Assembly (NCBI RefSeq): GCF_028769735.1
Contig: NC_088178.1
Span: forward strand, 16,318,357 to 16,382,356
Origin: Zonotrichia leucophrys gambelii
Lineage: Eukaryota; Chordata; Aves; Passeriformes; Passerellidae
Reading direction: 5' to 3'
DNA: 64,000 bases
Each line of letters starts with the position of its first letter. The first letter of the stretch is position 1. The notes beneath the pieces were generated by a model. The model was not told where the DNA came from, ran no database searches, and saw only the letters and a list, made by a program, of their open reading frames with translations. A program made the position numbers and the translations under genes. Of the stretch, positions 54,101-58,655 are shown piece after piece.

Positions 54101-56379
54101 AGAAGTGGTTTATTATGGTAATTTTTCTCAGTATCTGTTATTGGCATTATTTTAATAGTGAGAACATTTTCATGTTCCTTTCATTTCCTTGTGAAGATAA
54201 AGTGATAATATATGTAATATTTGCCAAGAAGTGTTAATATTTTAGCAAATTAGTAGTAATTGTGTTTTGATTTTATTTTCTGTCTGGAATTATATACTAA
54301 TAGGAAAATACTGGATTGACCCAAATATTGGATGTCCTTCTGATGCCATTGAAGTTTTCTGCAACTTCACTGCGGGTGGTCAGACATGTTTAACACCACT
54401 GTCTGTGACAAAGGTATGCATTGCTTCTACAGACACTGTGCCTGTGCTTGAACTCTAAACAAATGCATGCTTATTTGCTTAACTCATTAAAAAGAGTTAG
54501 ATTTCAGGGGGGCATTATTGTGCATCTTTTTGAAGGACTTTATTTATTCTGCTACAGAAGTTACAGATTTTCTGGAGACTCTATATGTTAGTAATTCTCA
54601 CTGTGTGAGAATCTATCCATGCTGATAGAATTATTTTGTTTTGCTTTATACTTTCTTTCACAAGGCATAAAAATAAGCCTGGAATACTTCTAAGCTACAT
54701 TAGTATCTCATCACTTAGGACACCTAAGTGTCGGGATGCTGAGGTTGTTACAATAGAAAGAATGAAAATTATTACTGCTTTCCAACACTTAGGAACTTTT
54801 AAATGACATTAGGGAGGGACCAGTTTTCTGTACATCATTAGTTCACACTCCTCTTTACATGTAGTTCTTGAACTCTTGGGAATAGAAAATGTATGTTTGT
54901 GAAGTTCTGTATATACAGTGTAATCATTGAAGAGCTTCAGAAATACTGTGAAGTTCATGTATGCATTCCTACATTTGGAAGATCACTGAATATGGAATAG
55001 TCTTGGAGAAATTCTTCTTGCATAATGAGTTACTATATTTTCTGTCTAAAATCAAAGTATACTTATGAACTTTTGCATTTGTAATGGACTATCAGTATTG
55101 CCAGAACCTGTGGTCTAAGAAGACTAAACAGCAGACTGATGTGGCTTCAGTTAAAACACTGCTGCTGATAATATCTTTGTTTGAATCACAGAAGCATTTG
55201 TTTCAGTTTCCTTATTTAAAAATACTGTTTTCTGACCAGCTGTGCTTCAGCAATGTTGTAAGCATCAGCAAATGTTTATATTTAAGCTTTGAAAATATCC
55301 TATGAAAGCTTCTGTTTATCGTAATGCCTGTAATAGGGCCTAACATCTCCCTGAGGAATGCAGATGGTGCTCTTTGGCATTGGCCCTAGTGTATATAAAC
55401 ATGTATACATGCTCCTGTGCCTGAACACCACCCTGCCGTGTCCGTGTCACTTTGTGCTGCTGAGCCACTCAGCACAGCCCAGCTGTAAGCCTAACAATGC
55501 TTTTTTCTTGGAATTCAGCTGGAGTTCGGTGTTGGAAAAGTGCAGATGAACTTCCTTCATTTACTGAGCTCAGAAGCAACCCACAGCATCACAGTCCATT
55601 GTCTGAACACACCCATGTGGGCATTAACCACAGCAGGGGGCCAGAAGACATCAGTTACCTTTAAAGGATGGAATGGTCAAATATTCAAAGCAAATACTCT
55701 CCTGGAACCTAAAGTGCTTCTGGATGAATGCATGGTAAATACCTTTCAGCATCACATTATCAAAGGGAGGCAGAGGTACAGTTTAGACATTACTAACCTT
55801 CTGCAAATAAATAACAATCATTTAGATTCACATCTCTTAAAGCTTGCTTCTTTACATAGCTCTGCATATGCCAGCCTTTAGATACTGAATTCATCATCTC
55901 TTCAAGGATAAAAGCAATTGTAGTGATGCAGGGTATCTGTACTTGCTGTTTGCATTGTGTCTCATGTATCTTGAGAGTGTACAAAGACACTGCACAGACA
56001 TCAGCACAGAATTAGAGAGGTCCTCCAGGAAAATTTAGAAACAGTTACCTTCAAAATGAAAATTCAGGCTTCAGAAATGGCATTTGTTAAATTACACAGT
56101 TCCTTTAGGAACTGCTGAGAGAATAAATGTTTCTGTGCACTACTTCTCTTTTACTCTGTAAGCACGATTTTCATTTGTGTTTTGAAGCTCACCTTTTATA
56201 TGACTCTGATATGCTTCTCCTGTGTGTTCCAGATTGAAGATGGCAGCTGGCATAAGACACAGTTCTTTTTTCACACTCAGGACACGAATCAGCTTCCAGT
56301 TGTTCAAGTTAATGCACTTCCTCACCTCAAACCAGGCCAGCAGCACTTCATAGAAAGTGGCTCCGTATGCTTCCTGTAA
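3114..56379 (+). CDS. COL24A1: COL24A1, collagen type XXIV alpha 1 chain, 3' part of gene (38 exons)
   Basis: Partial gene; the 5' half lies upstream of the window. It encodes a secreted fibrillar procollagen chain that trimerises through its C-propeptide and forms a triple helix in extracellular matrix. Thirty-three exons (3114-52497) give 658 residues of Gly-X-Y, and five (52666-56379) give a 235-residue C-propeptide ending VCFL-stop. Helix exons are mostly 54 bp, with 45- and 108-bp variants, as in all fibrillar collagen genes. One helix imperfection (exon 34656-34712) and the very short telopeptide fit the type XXIV/XXVII group. ZNHIT6 immediately downstream, as in human, points to COL24A1 rather than COL27A1. 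All introns are GT-AG. Introns not listed separately below held nothing I recognise. Exons were found by reading Gly-X-Y frames between splice sites, so a skipped exon in a long intron cannot be fully excluded. Confidence 0.93.
3168..4197 (+). other. COL24A1 intron, 1.0 kb
   Basis: A GC-richer patch at about 3290-3560 inside AT-rich DNA. I cannot assign it to a repeat family and see no exon in it. Confidence 0.55.
4198..4242 (+). CDS. COL24A1: COL24A1 helix exon 2
   Basis: 45 bp, five triplets, [15 protein letters not shown]. Acceptor aacag, donor gtaagc. 45-bp exons are the standard minor size class in fibrillar collagens. Confidence 0.93.
4587..5240 (-). mobile_element. Ancient CR1/L3-like LINE relic
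   Basis: Strongly diverged but colinear with the 3' part of amniote CR1 read in reverse. It starts near CATAAAATCACAGAGCT (reverse of the ATTCTATGATT end). GACAAATATTTGTCTAACC then leads to TTAAAAAGTTCCA, followed by CAGGCTTAACAGTCCCAATT and later TTCAGTTTGAGATCCAC. The matches are to the consensus as I remember it. Boundaries are approximate, especially downstream of 5000. Confidence 0.65.
5850..5865. repeat. T16 homopolymer
   Basis: Simple run inside the 8.7-kb intron. It is not clearly the tail of a retroelement. Confidence 0.9.
12799..12922. repeat. Minisatellite, three copies of a 41/42-bp unit
   Basis: Units begin GGCTCTCTG at 12799, 12841 and 12882 and share GGGAGAA then TGGGCCCTG. 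Copies differ at a few positions. The array ends about 60 bp before the exon at 12986, just before a likely branch point (CTGAC, 12930-12934). Confidence 0.9.
12986..13039 (+). CDS. COL24A1: COL24A1 helix exon 3
   Basis: 54 bp, [18 protein letters not shown]. Acceptor tacag, donor gtataa. It follows the longest intron (8.7 kb). A minisatellite ends about 60 bp upstream, and a decoy double GTAAGT lies 20-29 bp upstream of the acceptor. Confidence 0.93.
13040..14772 (+). other. COL24A1 intron, 1.7 kb
   Basis: AT-rich; no exon, repeat family or RNA gene recognised. It ends in a T/CT-rich tract before an AAG acceptor. Confidence 0.6.
14773..14826 (+). CDS. COL24A1: COL24A1 helix exon 4
   Basis: 54 bp, [18 protein letters not shown]. 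Acceptor is the less common AAG, after a long CT/T-rich tract; donor gtaagt. Confidence 0.93.
15421..15474 (+). CDS. COL24A1: COL24A1 helix exon 5
   Basis: 54 bp, [18 protein letters not shown]. Acceptor tctag, donor gtaggt. It contains a GPPGGP stretch, which still fits the Gly-X-Y register (Gly in X position). Confidence 0.93.
16214..16267 (+). CDS. COL24A1: COL24A1 helix exon 6
   Basis: 54 bp, [18 protein letters not shown]. Acceptor gtag, donor gtaagt. It is basic at the end (KGRR). Confidence 0.93.
16268..21625 (+). other. COL24A1 intron, 5.4 kb
   Basis: Mostly unique sequence. I looked for Gly-X-Y exons on the + strand and found none. No repeat family identified. Confidence 0.55.
21626..21679 (+). 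CDS. COL24A1: COL24A1 helix exon 7
   Basis: 54 bp, [18 protein letters not shown]. Acceptor ttcag, donor gtgagt. It follows a 5.4-kb intron. Confidence 0.93.
21940..21984 (+). CDS. COL24A1: COL24A1 helix exon 8
   Basis: 45 bp, [15 protein letters not shown]. Acceptor atcag, donor gtgagt. The next intron is only 115 bp. Confidence 0.93.
22100..22144 (+). CDS. COL24A1: COL24A1 helix exon 9
   Basis: 45 bp, [15 protein letters not shown]. Acceptor accag, donor gtgagt. It is the second of two adjacent 45-bp exons. Confidence 0.93.
22145..23239 (+). other. COL24A1 intron, 1.1 kb
   Basis: Nothing recognised beyond splice signals. Confidence 0.6.
23240..23293 (+). CDS. COL24A1: COL24A1 helix exon 10
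   Basis: 54 bp, [18 protein letters not shown]. Acceptor tccag after a T-rich tract, donor gtaagt. Confidence 0.93.
23294..26141 (+). other. COL24A1 intron, 2.8 kb
   Basis: AT-rich with no exon, repeat family or RNA gene recognised. Confidence 0.6.
26142..26195 (+). CDS. COL24A1: COL24A1 helix exon 11
   Basis: 54 bp, [18 protein letters not shown]. Acceptor gccag, donor gtgaga. Confidence 0.93.
27161..27214 (+). CDS. COL24A1: COL24A1 helix exon 12
   Basis: 54 bp, [18 protein letters not shown]. Acceptor tgcag, donor gtaaat. The following intron is about 0.2 kb. Confidence 0.93.
27420..27473 (+). CDS. COL24A1: COL24A1 helix exon 13
   Basis: 54 bp, [18 protein letters not shown]. Acceptor ttcag, donor gtaagc. 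A CR1 copy begins about 170 bp downstream of it. Confidence 0.93.
27640..28324 (+). mobile_element. CR1 LINE, 5'-truncated, sense orientation
   Basis: About 0.68 kb of the 3' end of an avian CR1. It begins in the CR1 ORF2 end (GCTCAGCAGAAAGGGACTTG). It continues through CAACCTGAAAGGAGGCAGTA and GGCATTGGAATAAGTTGCCA, and ends TTCCAACCTTGATGATTCTG plus the octamer-like repeat TGATTCTGTGAT. It lies in the intron after the exon at 27420-27473. The reverse transcriptase frame is broken and the copy is inactive. Confidence 0.93.
28695..28748 (+). CDS. COL24A1: COL24A1 helix exon 14
   Basis: 54 bp, [18 protein letters not shown]. Acceptor is AAG (ctgtaag), donor gtacgt. Confidence 0.92.
29341..29448 (+). 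CDS. COL24A1: COL24A1 helix exon 15 (108 bp)
   Basis: 108 bp, twelve triplets, starting [13 protein letters not shown] and ending GEPGVMGIP. Acceptor tttag, donor gtaagt. 108 bp is a fused pair of 54-bp units, as usual in fibrillar collagens. Confidence 0.94.
29449..30961 (+). other. COL24A1 intron, 1.5 kb
   Basis: No exon or repeat family recognised. Confidence 0.6.
30962..31015 (+). CDS. COL24A1: COL24A1 helix exon 16
   Basis: 54 bp, [18 protein letters not shown]. Acceptor tatag, donor gtagta (not the usual gtaagt). Confidence 0.92.
31475..31582 (+). CDS. COL24A1: COL24A1 helix exon 17 (108 bp)
   Basis: 108 bp, twelve triplets, starting [19 protein letters not shown] and ending GARGTRGPV. 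Acceptor aacag, donor gttagt. Confidence 0.94.
31583..32487 (+). other. COL24A1 intron, 0.9 kb
   Basis: No repeat or further exon recognised. Confidence 0.6.
32488..32541 (+). CDS. COL24A1: COL24A1 helix exon 18
   Basis: 54 bp, [18 protein letters not shown]. Acceptor aacag, donor gtatgt. The last triplet has Gly in Y position, so the register is kept. Confidence 0.93.
33310..33363 (+). CDS. COL24A1: COL24A1 helix exon 19
   Basis: 54 bp, [18 protein letters not shown]. Acceptor tttag, donor gtatga. It is GC-rich and proline-rich within an AT-rich intron setting. Confidence 0.94.
33364..34655 (+). other. COL24A1 intron, 1.3 kb
   Basis: AT-rich towards its 3' end; nothing recognised. Confidence 0.6.
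34656..34712 (+). CDS. COL24A1: COL24A1 helix exon 20 with triple-helix imperfection (57 bp)
   Basis: 57 bp rather than 54, [19 protein letters not shown]. Glycines at positions 1 and 4 are followed by the next only at 11, so one triplet lacks Gly and has one extra residue. Both splice sites are clean (tttag, gtaggt) and the reading frame is kept. Imperfections of the Gly-X-Y repeat are an established feature of collagens XXIV and XXVII, unlike major fibrillar chains. Confidence 0.93.
34713..35650 (+). other. COL24A1 intron, 0.9 kb
   Basis: Contains an AT dinucleotide run at 35311-35329; otherwise nothing recognised. Confidence 0.65.
35311..35329. repeat. AT dinucleotide microsatellite
   Basis: About nine perfect AT units, likely polymorphic in length. 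Confidence 0.9.
35651..35704 (+). CDS. COL24A1: COL24A1 helix exon 21
   Basis: 54 bp, [18 protein letters not shown]. Acceptor tccag, donor gtaata. It is highly charged. Confidence 0.93.
35897..36240 (+). mobile_element. CR1 LINE fragment, sense orientation
   Basis: A clear CR1 3' region: GTGTGTACAAGTACCTGATG, then GACAGGACAGGAGGCAAAGG, AAACTGAAACACATGAAATT and ACAGGCTGCCCAGAGAGGTT. It fades out just before the usual 3' tail. A G/T-rich stretch (about 36030-36085) replaces the usual internal AAGAACTTCTT part. The sequence at 35735-35896 is GC-rich and unassigned. Confidence 0.9.
36756..36809 (+). CDS. COL24A1: COL24A1 helix exon 22
   Basis: 54 bp, [18 protein letters not shown]. Acceptor cccag, donor gtaagt. 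The next intron is only 106 bp. Confidence 0.94.
36916..36969 (+). CDS. COL24A1: COL24A1 helix exon 23
   Basis: 54 bp, [18 protein letters not shown]. Acceptor is AAG (tcaaag), donor gtaagt. Confidence 0.93.
36970..39080 (+). other. COL24A1 intron, 2.1 kb
   Basis: A 127-codon open interval on the + strand (37744-38127) has no Gly-X-Y pattern, splice support or recognisable family. Nothing else seen. Confidence 0.6.
39081..39134 (+). CDS. COL24A1: COL24A1 helix exon 24
   Basis: 54 bp, [18 protein letters not shown]. Acceptor tctag, donor gtaagt. Confidence 0.93.
39135..40516 (+). other. COL24A1 intron, 1.4 kb
   Basis: No repeat family or exon recognised; it ends in a T-run before an AAG acceptor. 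Confidence 0.6.
40517..40624 (+). CDS. COL24A1: COL24A1 helix exon 25 (108 bp)
   Basis: 108 bp, twelve triplets, starting [19 protein letters not shown] and ending GLSGKPGPK. Acceptor is AAG (ttcaag) after a T-run, donor gtaagt. Confidence 0.94.
40625..42379 (+). other. COL24A1 intron, 1.8 kb
   Basis: Contains a T-run near 40745; otherwise nothing recognised. Confidence 0.6.
42380..42487 (+). CDS. COL24A1: COL24A1 helix exon 26 (108 bp)
   Basis: 108 bp, twelve triplets, starting [19 protein letters not shown] and ending [12 protein letters not shown]. Acceptor is AAG (gttaag), donor gtaggt. Confidence 0.94.
43111..43160. repeat. AT-rich palindrome cluster
   Basis: TTTATCTAAAAAA at 43118 onward is followed by its inverse TTTTTTAGATAAAA, then a third TTTTTATCTAAA. 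Arms differ only by T-run length. It can extrude or form RNA hairpins. Confidence 0.75.
43600..43780 (-). mobile_element. Possible ancient CR1-like relic
   Basis: GGAACTTGTCTAGTTTCCAT then TTTGAATCAATGTGGATTT follow the pattern of the reverse strand of old amniote CR1 copies (aacttgtccaat...tttgaa...). Diverged; boundaries approximate. Confidence 0.35.
44012..44119 (+). CDS. COL24A1: COL24A1 helix exon 27 (108 bp)
   Basis: 108 bp, twelve triplets, starting [19 protein letters not shown] and ending GEPGLKGQI. Acceptor ggcag, donor gtatgt. The [10 protein letters not shown] stretch resembles the basic lysine cross-link/heparin-binding type sites near the C-terminal end of fibrillar helices; that role is inferred. 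The next intron is only 87 bp. Confidence 0.94.
44207..44260 (+). CDS. COL24A1: COL24A1 helix exon 28
   Basis: 54 bp, [18 protein letters not shown]. Acceptor tgcag, donor gtatgt. Confidence 0.93.
44556..44618 (+). CDS. COL24A1: COL24A1 helix exon 29 (63 bp)
   Basis: 63 bp, seven triplets, [20 protein letters not shown] followed by V. Acceptor ttcag, donor gtaagt. 63 bp is outside the usual 45/54/99/108 classes but keeps the register. Confidence 0.92.
44619..45739 (+). other. COL24A1 intron, 1.1 kb
   Basis: Nothing recognised. Confidence 0.6.
45740..45793 (+). CDS. COL24A1: COL24A1 helix exon 30
   Basis: 54 bp, [18 protein letters not shown]. Acceptor tacag, donor gtaagt. Confidence 0.93.
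45794..47334 (+). other. COL24A1 intron, 1.5 kb
   Basis: A GC-richer patch at about 46060-46530 has overlapping open frames but no recognisable domain or repeat family. Confidence 0.55.
47335..47370 (+). CDS. COL24A1: COL24A1 helix exon 31 (36 bp)
   Basis: 36 bp, four triplets, [12 protein letters not shown]. Acceptor tacag, donor gtaaga. It is a very small exon before a 5-kb intron. Confidence 0.91.
49307..49400. repeat. Near-perfect 37-bp-arm inverted repeat (hairpin)
   Basis: The left arm (49307-49343, starting CTTCAGAGAGCTATAGCAAT) pairs with the right arm (49364-49400, ending ATTGCTATAGCTCTCTGAAG). There is a single A/C mismatch and a 20-base loop. It could be a MITE-like element, a precursor-microRNA-like hairpin or a recent inverted duplication. 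The sequence alone does not decide. Confidence 0.92.
52233..52339 (+). repeat. Triplicated 36/37-bp unit forming the acceptor of exon 52340
   Basis: Three copies of CTATTGC-x2-TCTATATCCATTTCTTCT-like sequence, with CTATTGC at 52238, 52274 and 52311. The pyrimidine tract and AG used at 52338-52339 belong to the third copy. Copy 2 also ends in a potential acceptor (TATCCAG, 52301-52307). Confidence 0.92.
52340..52375 (+). CDS. COL24A1: COL24A1 helix exon 32 (36 bp)
   Basis: 36 bp, four triplets, [12 protein letters not shown]. The acceptor tctag is the end of the third copy of a 36/37-bp tandem repeat; donor gtaagt. Confidence 0.92.
52471..52497 (+). CDS. COL24A1: COL24A1 helix exon 33, end of triple helix (27 bp)
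   Basis: 27 bp, GPPGPPGPR. Acceptor tccag, donor gtaaat. Together with the end of the preceding exon it gives the proline-rich run that closes and stabilises the C-terminal end of a collagen helix. Confidence 0.93.
52666..52731 (+). CDS. COL24A1: COL24A1 helix-to-C-propeptide junction exon
   Basis: 66 bp, starting [16 protein letters not shown]. This is the first non-collagenous exon: the very short telopeptide and the start of the C-propeptide. Acceptor tttag, donor gtatat, phase 0 on both sides. I see no obvious BMP-1-type cleavage site that I would assign with confidence. Confidence 0.92.
52732..53476 (+). other. COL24A1 intron, 0.7 kb
   Basis: Nothing recognised beyond splice signals. 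Confidence 0.6.
53477..53645 (+). CDS. COL24A1: COL24A1 C-propeptide exon 2 (coiled coil, Cys1-Cys2)
   Basis: 169 bp, starting [20 protein letters not shown]. The stretch [18 protein letters not shown] has the spaced hydrophobics of the trimerising coiled coil in fibrillar C-propeptides. [12 protein letters not shown] holds cysteines 1 and 2 of the canonical eight. Acceptor ggcag, donor gtaagt; it ends in phase 1. Confidence 0.95.
53646..54303 (+). other. COL24A1 intron, 0.66 kb
   Basis: AT-rich; nothing recognised. Confidence 0.6.
54304..54413 (+). CDS. COL24A1: COL24A1 C-propeptide exon 3 (calcium site, Cys3-Cys5)
   Basis: 110 bp, joined in phase to read [20 protein letters not shown]. 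This is the conserved YWIDPN-GC-x2-D calcium-binding loop (usual Gln replaced by Ile), with cysteines 3, 4 and 5. CNFT is a potential N-glycosylation sequon. Acceptor tatag appears after a purine-rich stretch, so it looks weak, but the frame and homology are unambiguous. Donor gtatgc. Confidence 0.96.
54414..55518 (+). other. COL24A1 intron, 1.1 kb
   Basis: Nothing recognised. Confidence 0.6.
55519..55734 (+). CDS. COL24A1: COL24A1 C-propeptide exon 4 (Cys6-Cys7)
   Basis: 216 bp, 72 codons, starting [20 protein letters not shown] and ending VLLDECM. HSITVHC carries cysteine 6 and lacks the Asn found at this place in the major fibrillar chains (usual NITYHC). LLDEC carries cysteine 7. Acceptor ttcag, donor gtaaat. 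Confidence 0.95.
55735..56232 (+). other. COL24A1 last intron, 0.5 kb
   Basis: Nothing recognised. Confidence 0.6.
56233..56379 (+). CDS. COL24A1: COL24A1 last coding exon, C-terminus and stop
   Basis: 147 bp including TAA at 56377-56379. It starts [20 protein letters not shown] and ends ESGSVCFL with the final cysteine (Cys8). The pattern DG-x-W-x-KT and the terminal VCFL are the fibrillar C-propeptide signature. Acceptor tccag. Confidence 0.96.
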   Translation: MEDGSWHKTQFFFHTQDTNQLPVVQVNALPHLKPGQQHFIESGSVCFL

Positions 56380-57403
56380 GATTTCTGTCCTAGGTTTCTT
56401 GTTGCATCAGCATGGAGTTGCTGCACAGATTGAATACAAAAGTAATGGTCCATTGCAGGCAAAATTACTAGCAAACTGAAGAATAATTTCAAATGTTGTT
56501 GGTTCAAGAACCTCAGGAAGAAAAAGACTTCCTCCTAAGGAGAAATGACATTGGAAAAATAAAAGAAAGAAAATACTAAAGCAATTTTCTTAAAAGTATT
56601 TAAAAATAAATTTCTTGGTGCTTTCTTGCATAATTTTTTGGAATGGAGTATCTGAACATGGAGTTTTTCAGGACATCAAGTGTTCTTAGCAAGCTTTTTA
56701 ACAGCACTGCACAAAAACCATCCTGAGGAAAGCTGGAGACGTGTGATACTGAGGAGCAATACCTGCTAGTGCTCCTAAATGTGCAATAGCTTTTGTATGA
56801 AAAGTGAATCATGCCACAGTACAATAAGTCTTCTTTTCTTAACCATTGCTTTATTCCAGTCCTTGGTGGACACACACATCTGAACAGATGGCACACTACC
56901 TCTTTGTGTTTCCTGTCCACATTGCCTTGGTGCTCTTCATAACACAGGGTGCTTGTGGCCTTAGCAGAGATTATTTGAGTCCCTTTTTATCTTTCAGACT
57001 GTATGTGCTGGTTACATCAGGATATGTTTCTGTTGTGAAGGTACTTATTGTAAACCATTGGTCACATACTTCACATAACTGAAAACATTATTTATGTGGA
57101 TTTCTTGTTTAAAATATTTTTGTGTACTATTTTGGAAATGGTGTATAAGACAGCATATTGTATATGATGCATATAGTCAGAACAGTTTCTGTTACAGCCA
57201 TTGTGAAAATCGTTGTAAGAAGAACTACCTAAAGTAGTTTTGACTTTTAAATTCTGTATTCAGTTAACATTGCTAATGCCAAAGCCATCTTAAGATGATA
57301 TATTCTGTATATATTTTGTAACTTCTGAAAAGATCTACTATAGTGTGTCTTCTGAATGGCTACTGTTAAATTATAATCAGCATGTCATCCTCTTAGAAAT
57401 TCC

Positions 57404-57525
57404 TTTTTTTTTTTTTTGCAAAATTTGTTAGATCATTTTGGGCTTTTAAAATTAAGCCTAAAATGTTCAGTGAAGTTGTTTGGGGTTTTTTTTTTTGTGG
57501 GTTTTTTTTTTTTTTTTTTTTTTTT
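57404..57525 (+). repeat. T-runs and G/T-rich tract in the COL24A1 3' UTR
   Basis: T14 at 57404-57417, T11 at 57486-57496 and T24 at 57502-57525, the last two joined by gtggg. Run lengths may be affected by sequencing error. Confidence 0.8.
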
Positions 57526-57705
57526 GTAAAAAAGAACAGTTTTACCATTAGGAAAAGCACTCTTTATATTGATATGCCTCTATCTATTATCAATTCAAAG
57601 TGTGCTCAGCAGTACACGGCAAGGTGATACTGGACTGTATTTGAGGAGCCTGGGAGTGTTCAAACAACTTGTCTTCATCTGCAGTAAACCACACCACCAA
57701 AGTAT

Positions 57706-57711
57706 AATAAA
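57706..57711 (+). terminator. Candidate poly(A) signal of COL24A1
   Basis: AATAAA followed within 30 bp by a T-rich downstream element. It is the last good signal before the ZNHIT6 CpG island. Confidence 0.5.
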
Positions 57712-57725
57712 ATAAGCTTCCAAAC

Positions 57726-58289
57726 TATTTCTTTGTCTTTTACTATTCTGTTTCATATTGTATAGTTATTCTTAGAAATTATGAAAATCCTCTAGAAGGG
57801 CACTTTCCTTAGGTGGCAGTGTTTCCCTTCCCAAGGGGAAATGCATATGCTCTGTGCCACAGAATACTGACAGAGGGACAATGTTCACTTTTATAAAGTA
57901 ATGTACGTGCACATCCCATCTTACACTTTGTATCAAAGCATCATTTTTGACCAATTTGACAAAAATCTGATAAAACAAAGCAAGATTACAGAAGGATAAG
58001 AAAATGTCTCACTTTTTGTATTTTCAAGATCAATACACTGACATCGTGATTTGACATTTGCTCTGAGTTTGACTTTAGGGGTGATGTTTTGGCAAATGTT
58101 GGGGATATTTTCCAAGATTATAATTTTTAAGAAAACGTCTGCTTCATGAATATTTTTATTCATCTCATTACCCTATTTTTGGAAGTTCTTAATTTCAGAA
58201 AATATCTCTTTTAAAAGCAAGGAGTTTAAAGTCTTATAACGCTGCTCGGATGTGCATTTCCGTAGCTGAGGCAGAAATGCACATTCCCA
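57726..58289. other. Intergenic spacer between COL24A1 and ZNHIT6
   Basis: About 0.55 kb of AT-rich sequence between the presumed COL24A1 poly(A) site and the ZNHIT6 CpG island. No coding or repeat element recognised, apart from an 11-bp inverted repeat at its downstream edge (58250-58284). Confidence 0.6.
58250..58284. repeat. 11-bp perfect inverted repeat at CpG island edge
   Basis: ATGTGCATTTC (58250-58260) is repeated as GAAATGCACAT (58274-58284) with a 13-bp spacer. It sits about 300 bp upstream of the ZNHIT6 start codon. It may be a dimeric factor site; its function is unknown. Confidence 0.7.
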
Positions 58290-58582
58290 CGCAGGCGGCG
58301 GGACACGGACAGGTGAGGAGTGAGCCCGGTGTCACCTGCCTGGGCACCGTGAGGCTGTGCGGCGCAGTGCGCGGCTCGGGAAGCTCCTCTGGGCTCTGGA
58401 AAGCCTCCCTGGCTGGAGCACCGGTCCCGGGAACCCGAGGGTCCCCGAGCCCCGCAGGCCCCGGCGCGCCGGGTCCGGCTCCGGGTCCGGTCCGATCCCG
58501 CCCCGTGCGGCTGCGCTGGGGCTCGCGGCCGCCAGGCGGCGCTGCAGAGGCCGCGCCTGCCCCGTGAGGCCCCGCGGCGCGG

Positions 58583-58591
58583 CCATGGCGG
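58583..58591 (+). promoter_or_regulatory. YY1-type element overlapping the ZNHIT6 start codon
   Basis: CCATGGCGG fits the YY1 core often found just inside the 5' end of housekeeping genes. The same bases give a strong Kozak context (G at -3 and G at +4) to the ATG at 58585. Confidence 0.5.
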
Positions 58592-58655
58592 AGCAGGACC
58601 GGGACTGGGACGTGCCAGAGCGGGCGGCGGGCGGCGGGAAGATGTCCCTGCACAG
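58585..58655 (+). CDS. ZNHIT6: ZNHIT6 coding exon 1
   Basis: 71 coding bp, [20 protein letters not shown] then SLH and the first two bases of Arg. Donor gtacgg; ends in phase 2. A second in-frame ATG lies at 58642. Its last residues (KMSLHR before CETC) align with the end of human exon 1 (KLAMSR before CETC), so the splice site is conserved while the upstream coding part is much shorter. Confidence 0.85.

Larger units (their letters stand above)
56380..57725 (+). other. COL24A1: COL24A1 3' UTR (probable extent)
   Basis: AT-rich sequence after the stop codon with no collagen coding. AATAAA occurs at 56558-56563, 56605-56610 and 57706-57711. The last is followed by a T-rich stretch (ctttgtcttttactattctg) and is the likely main poly(A) signal, with the earlier ones as possible short forms. 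TGTATATA at 57306-57313 matches a Pumilio site. Long T-runs lie at 57404-57417, 57486-57496 and 57502-57525. The true 3' end needs transcript data. Confidence 0.6.

Noticed and set aside
3114..56379. COL27A1 as the identity of the collagen
   Set aside because: COL27A1 is the closest paralogue and shares the short telopeptide and helix imperfections, but the ZNHIT6 neighbour matches the COL24A1 locus.
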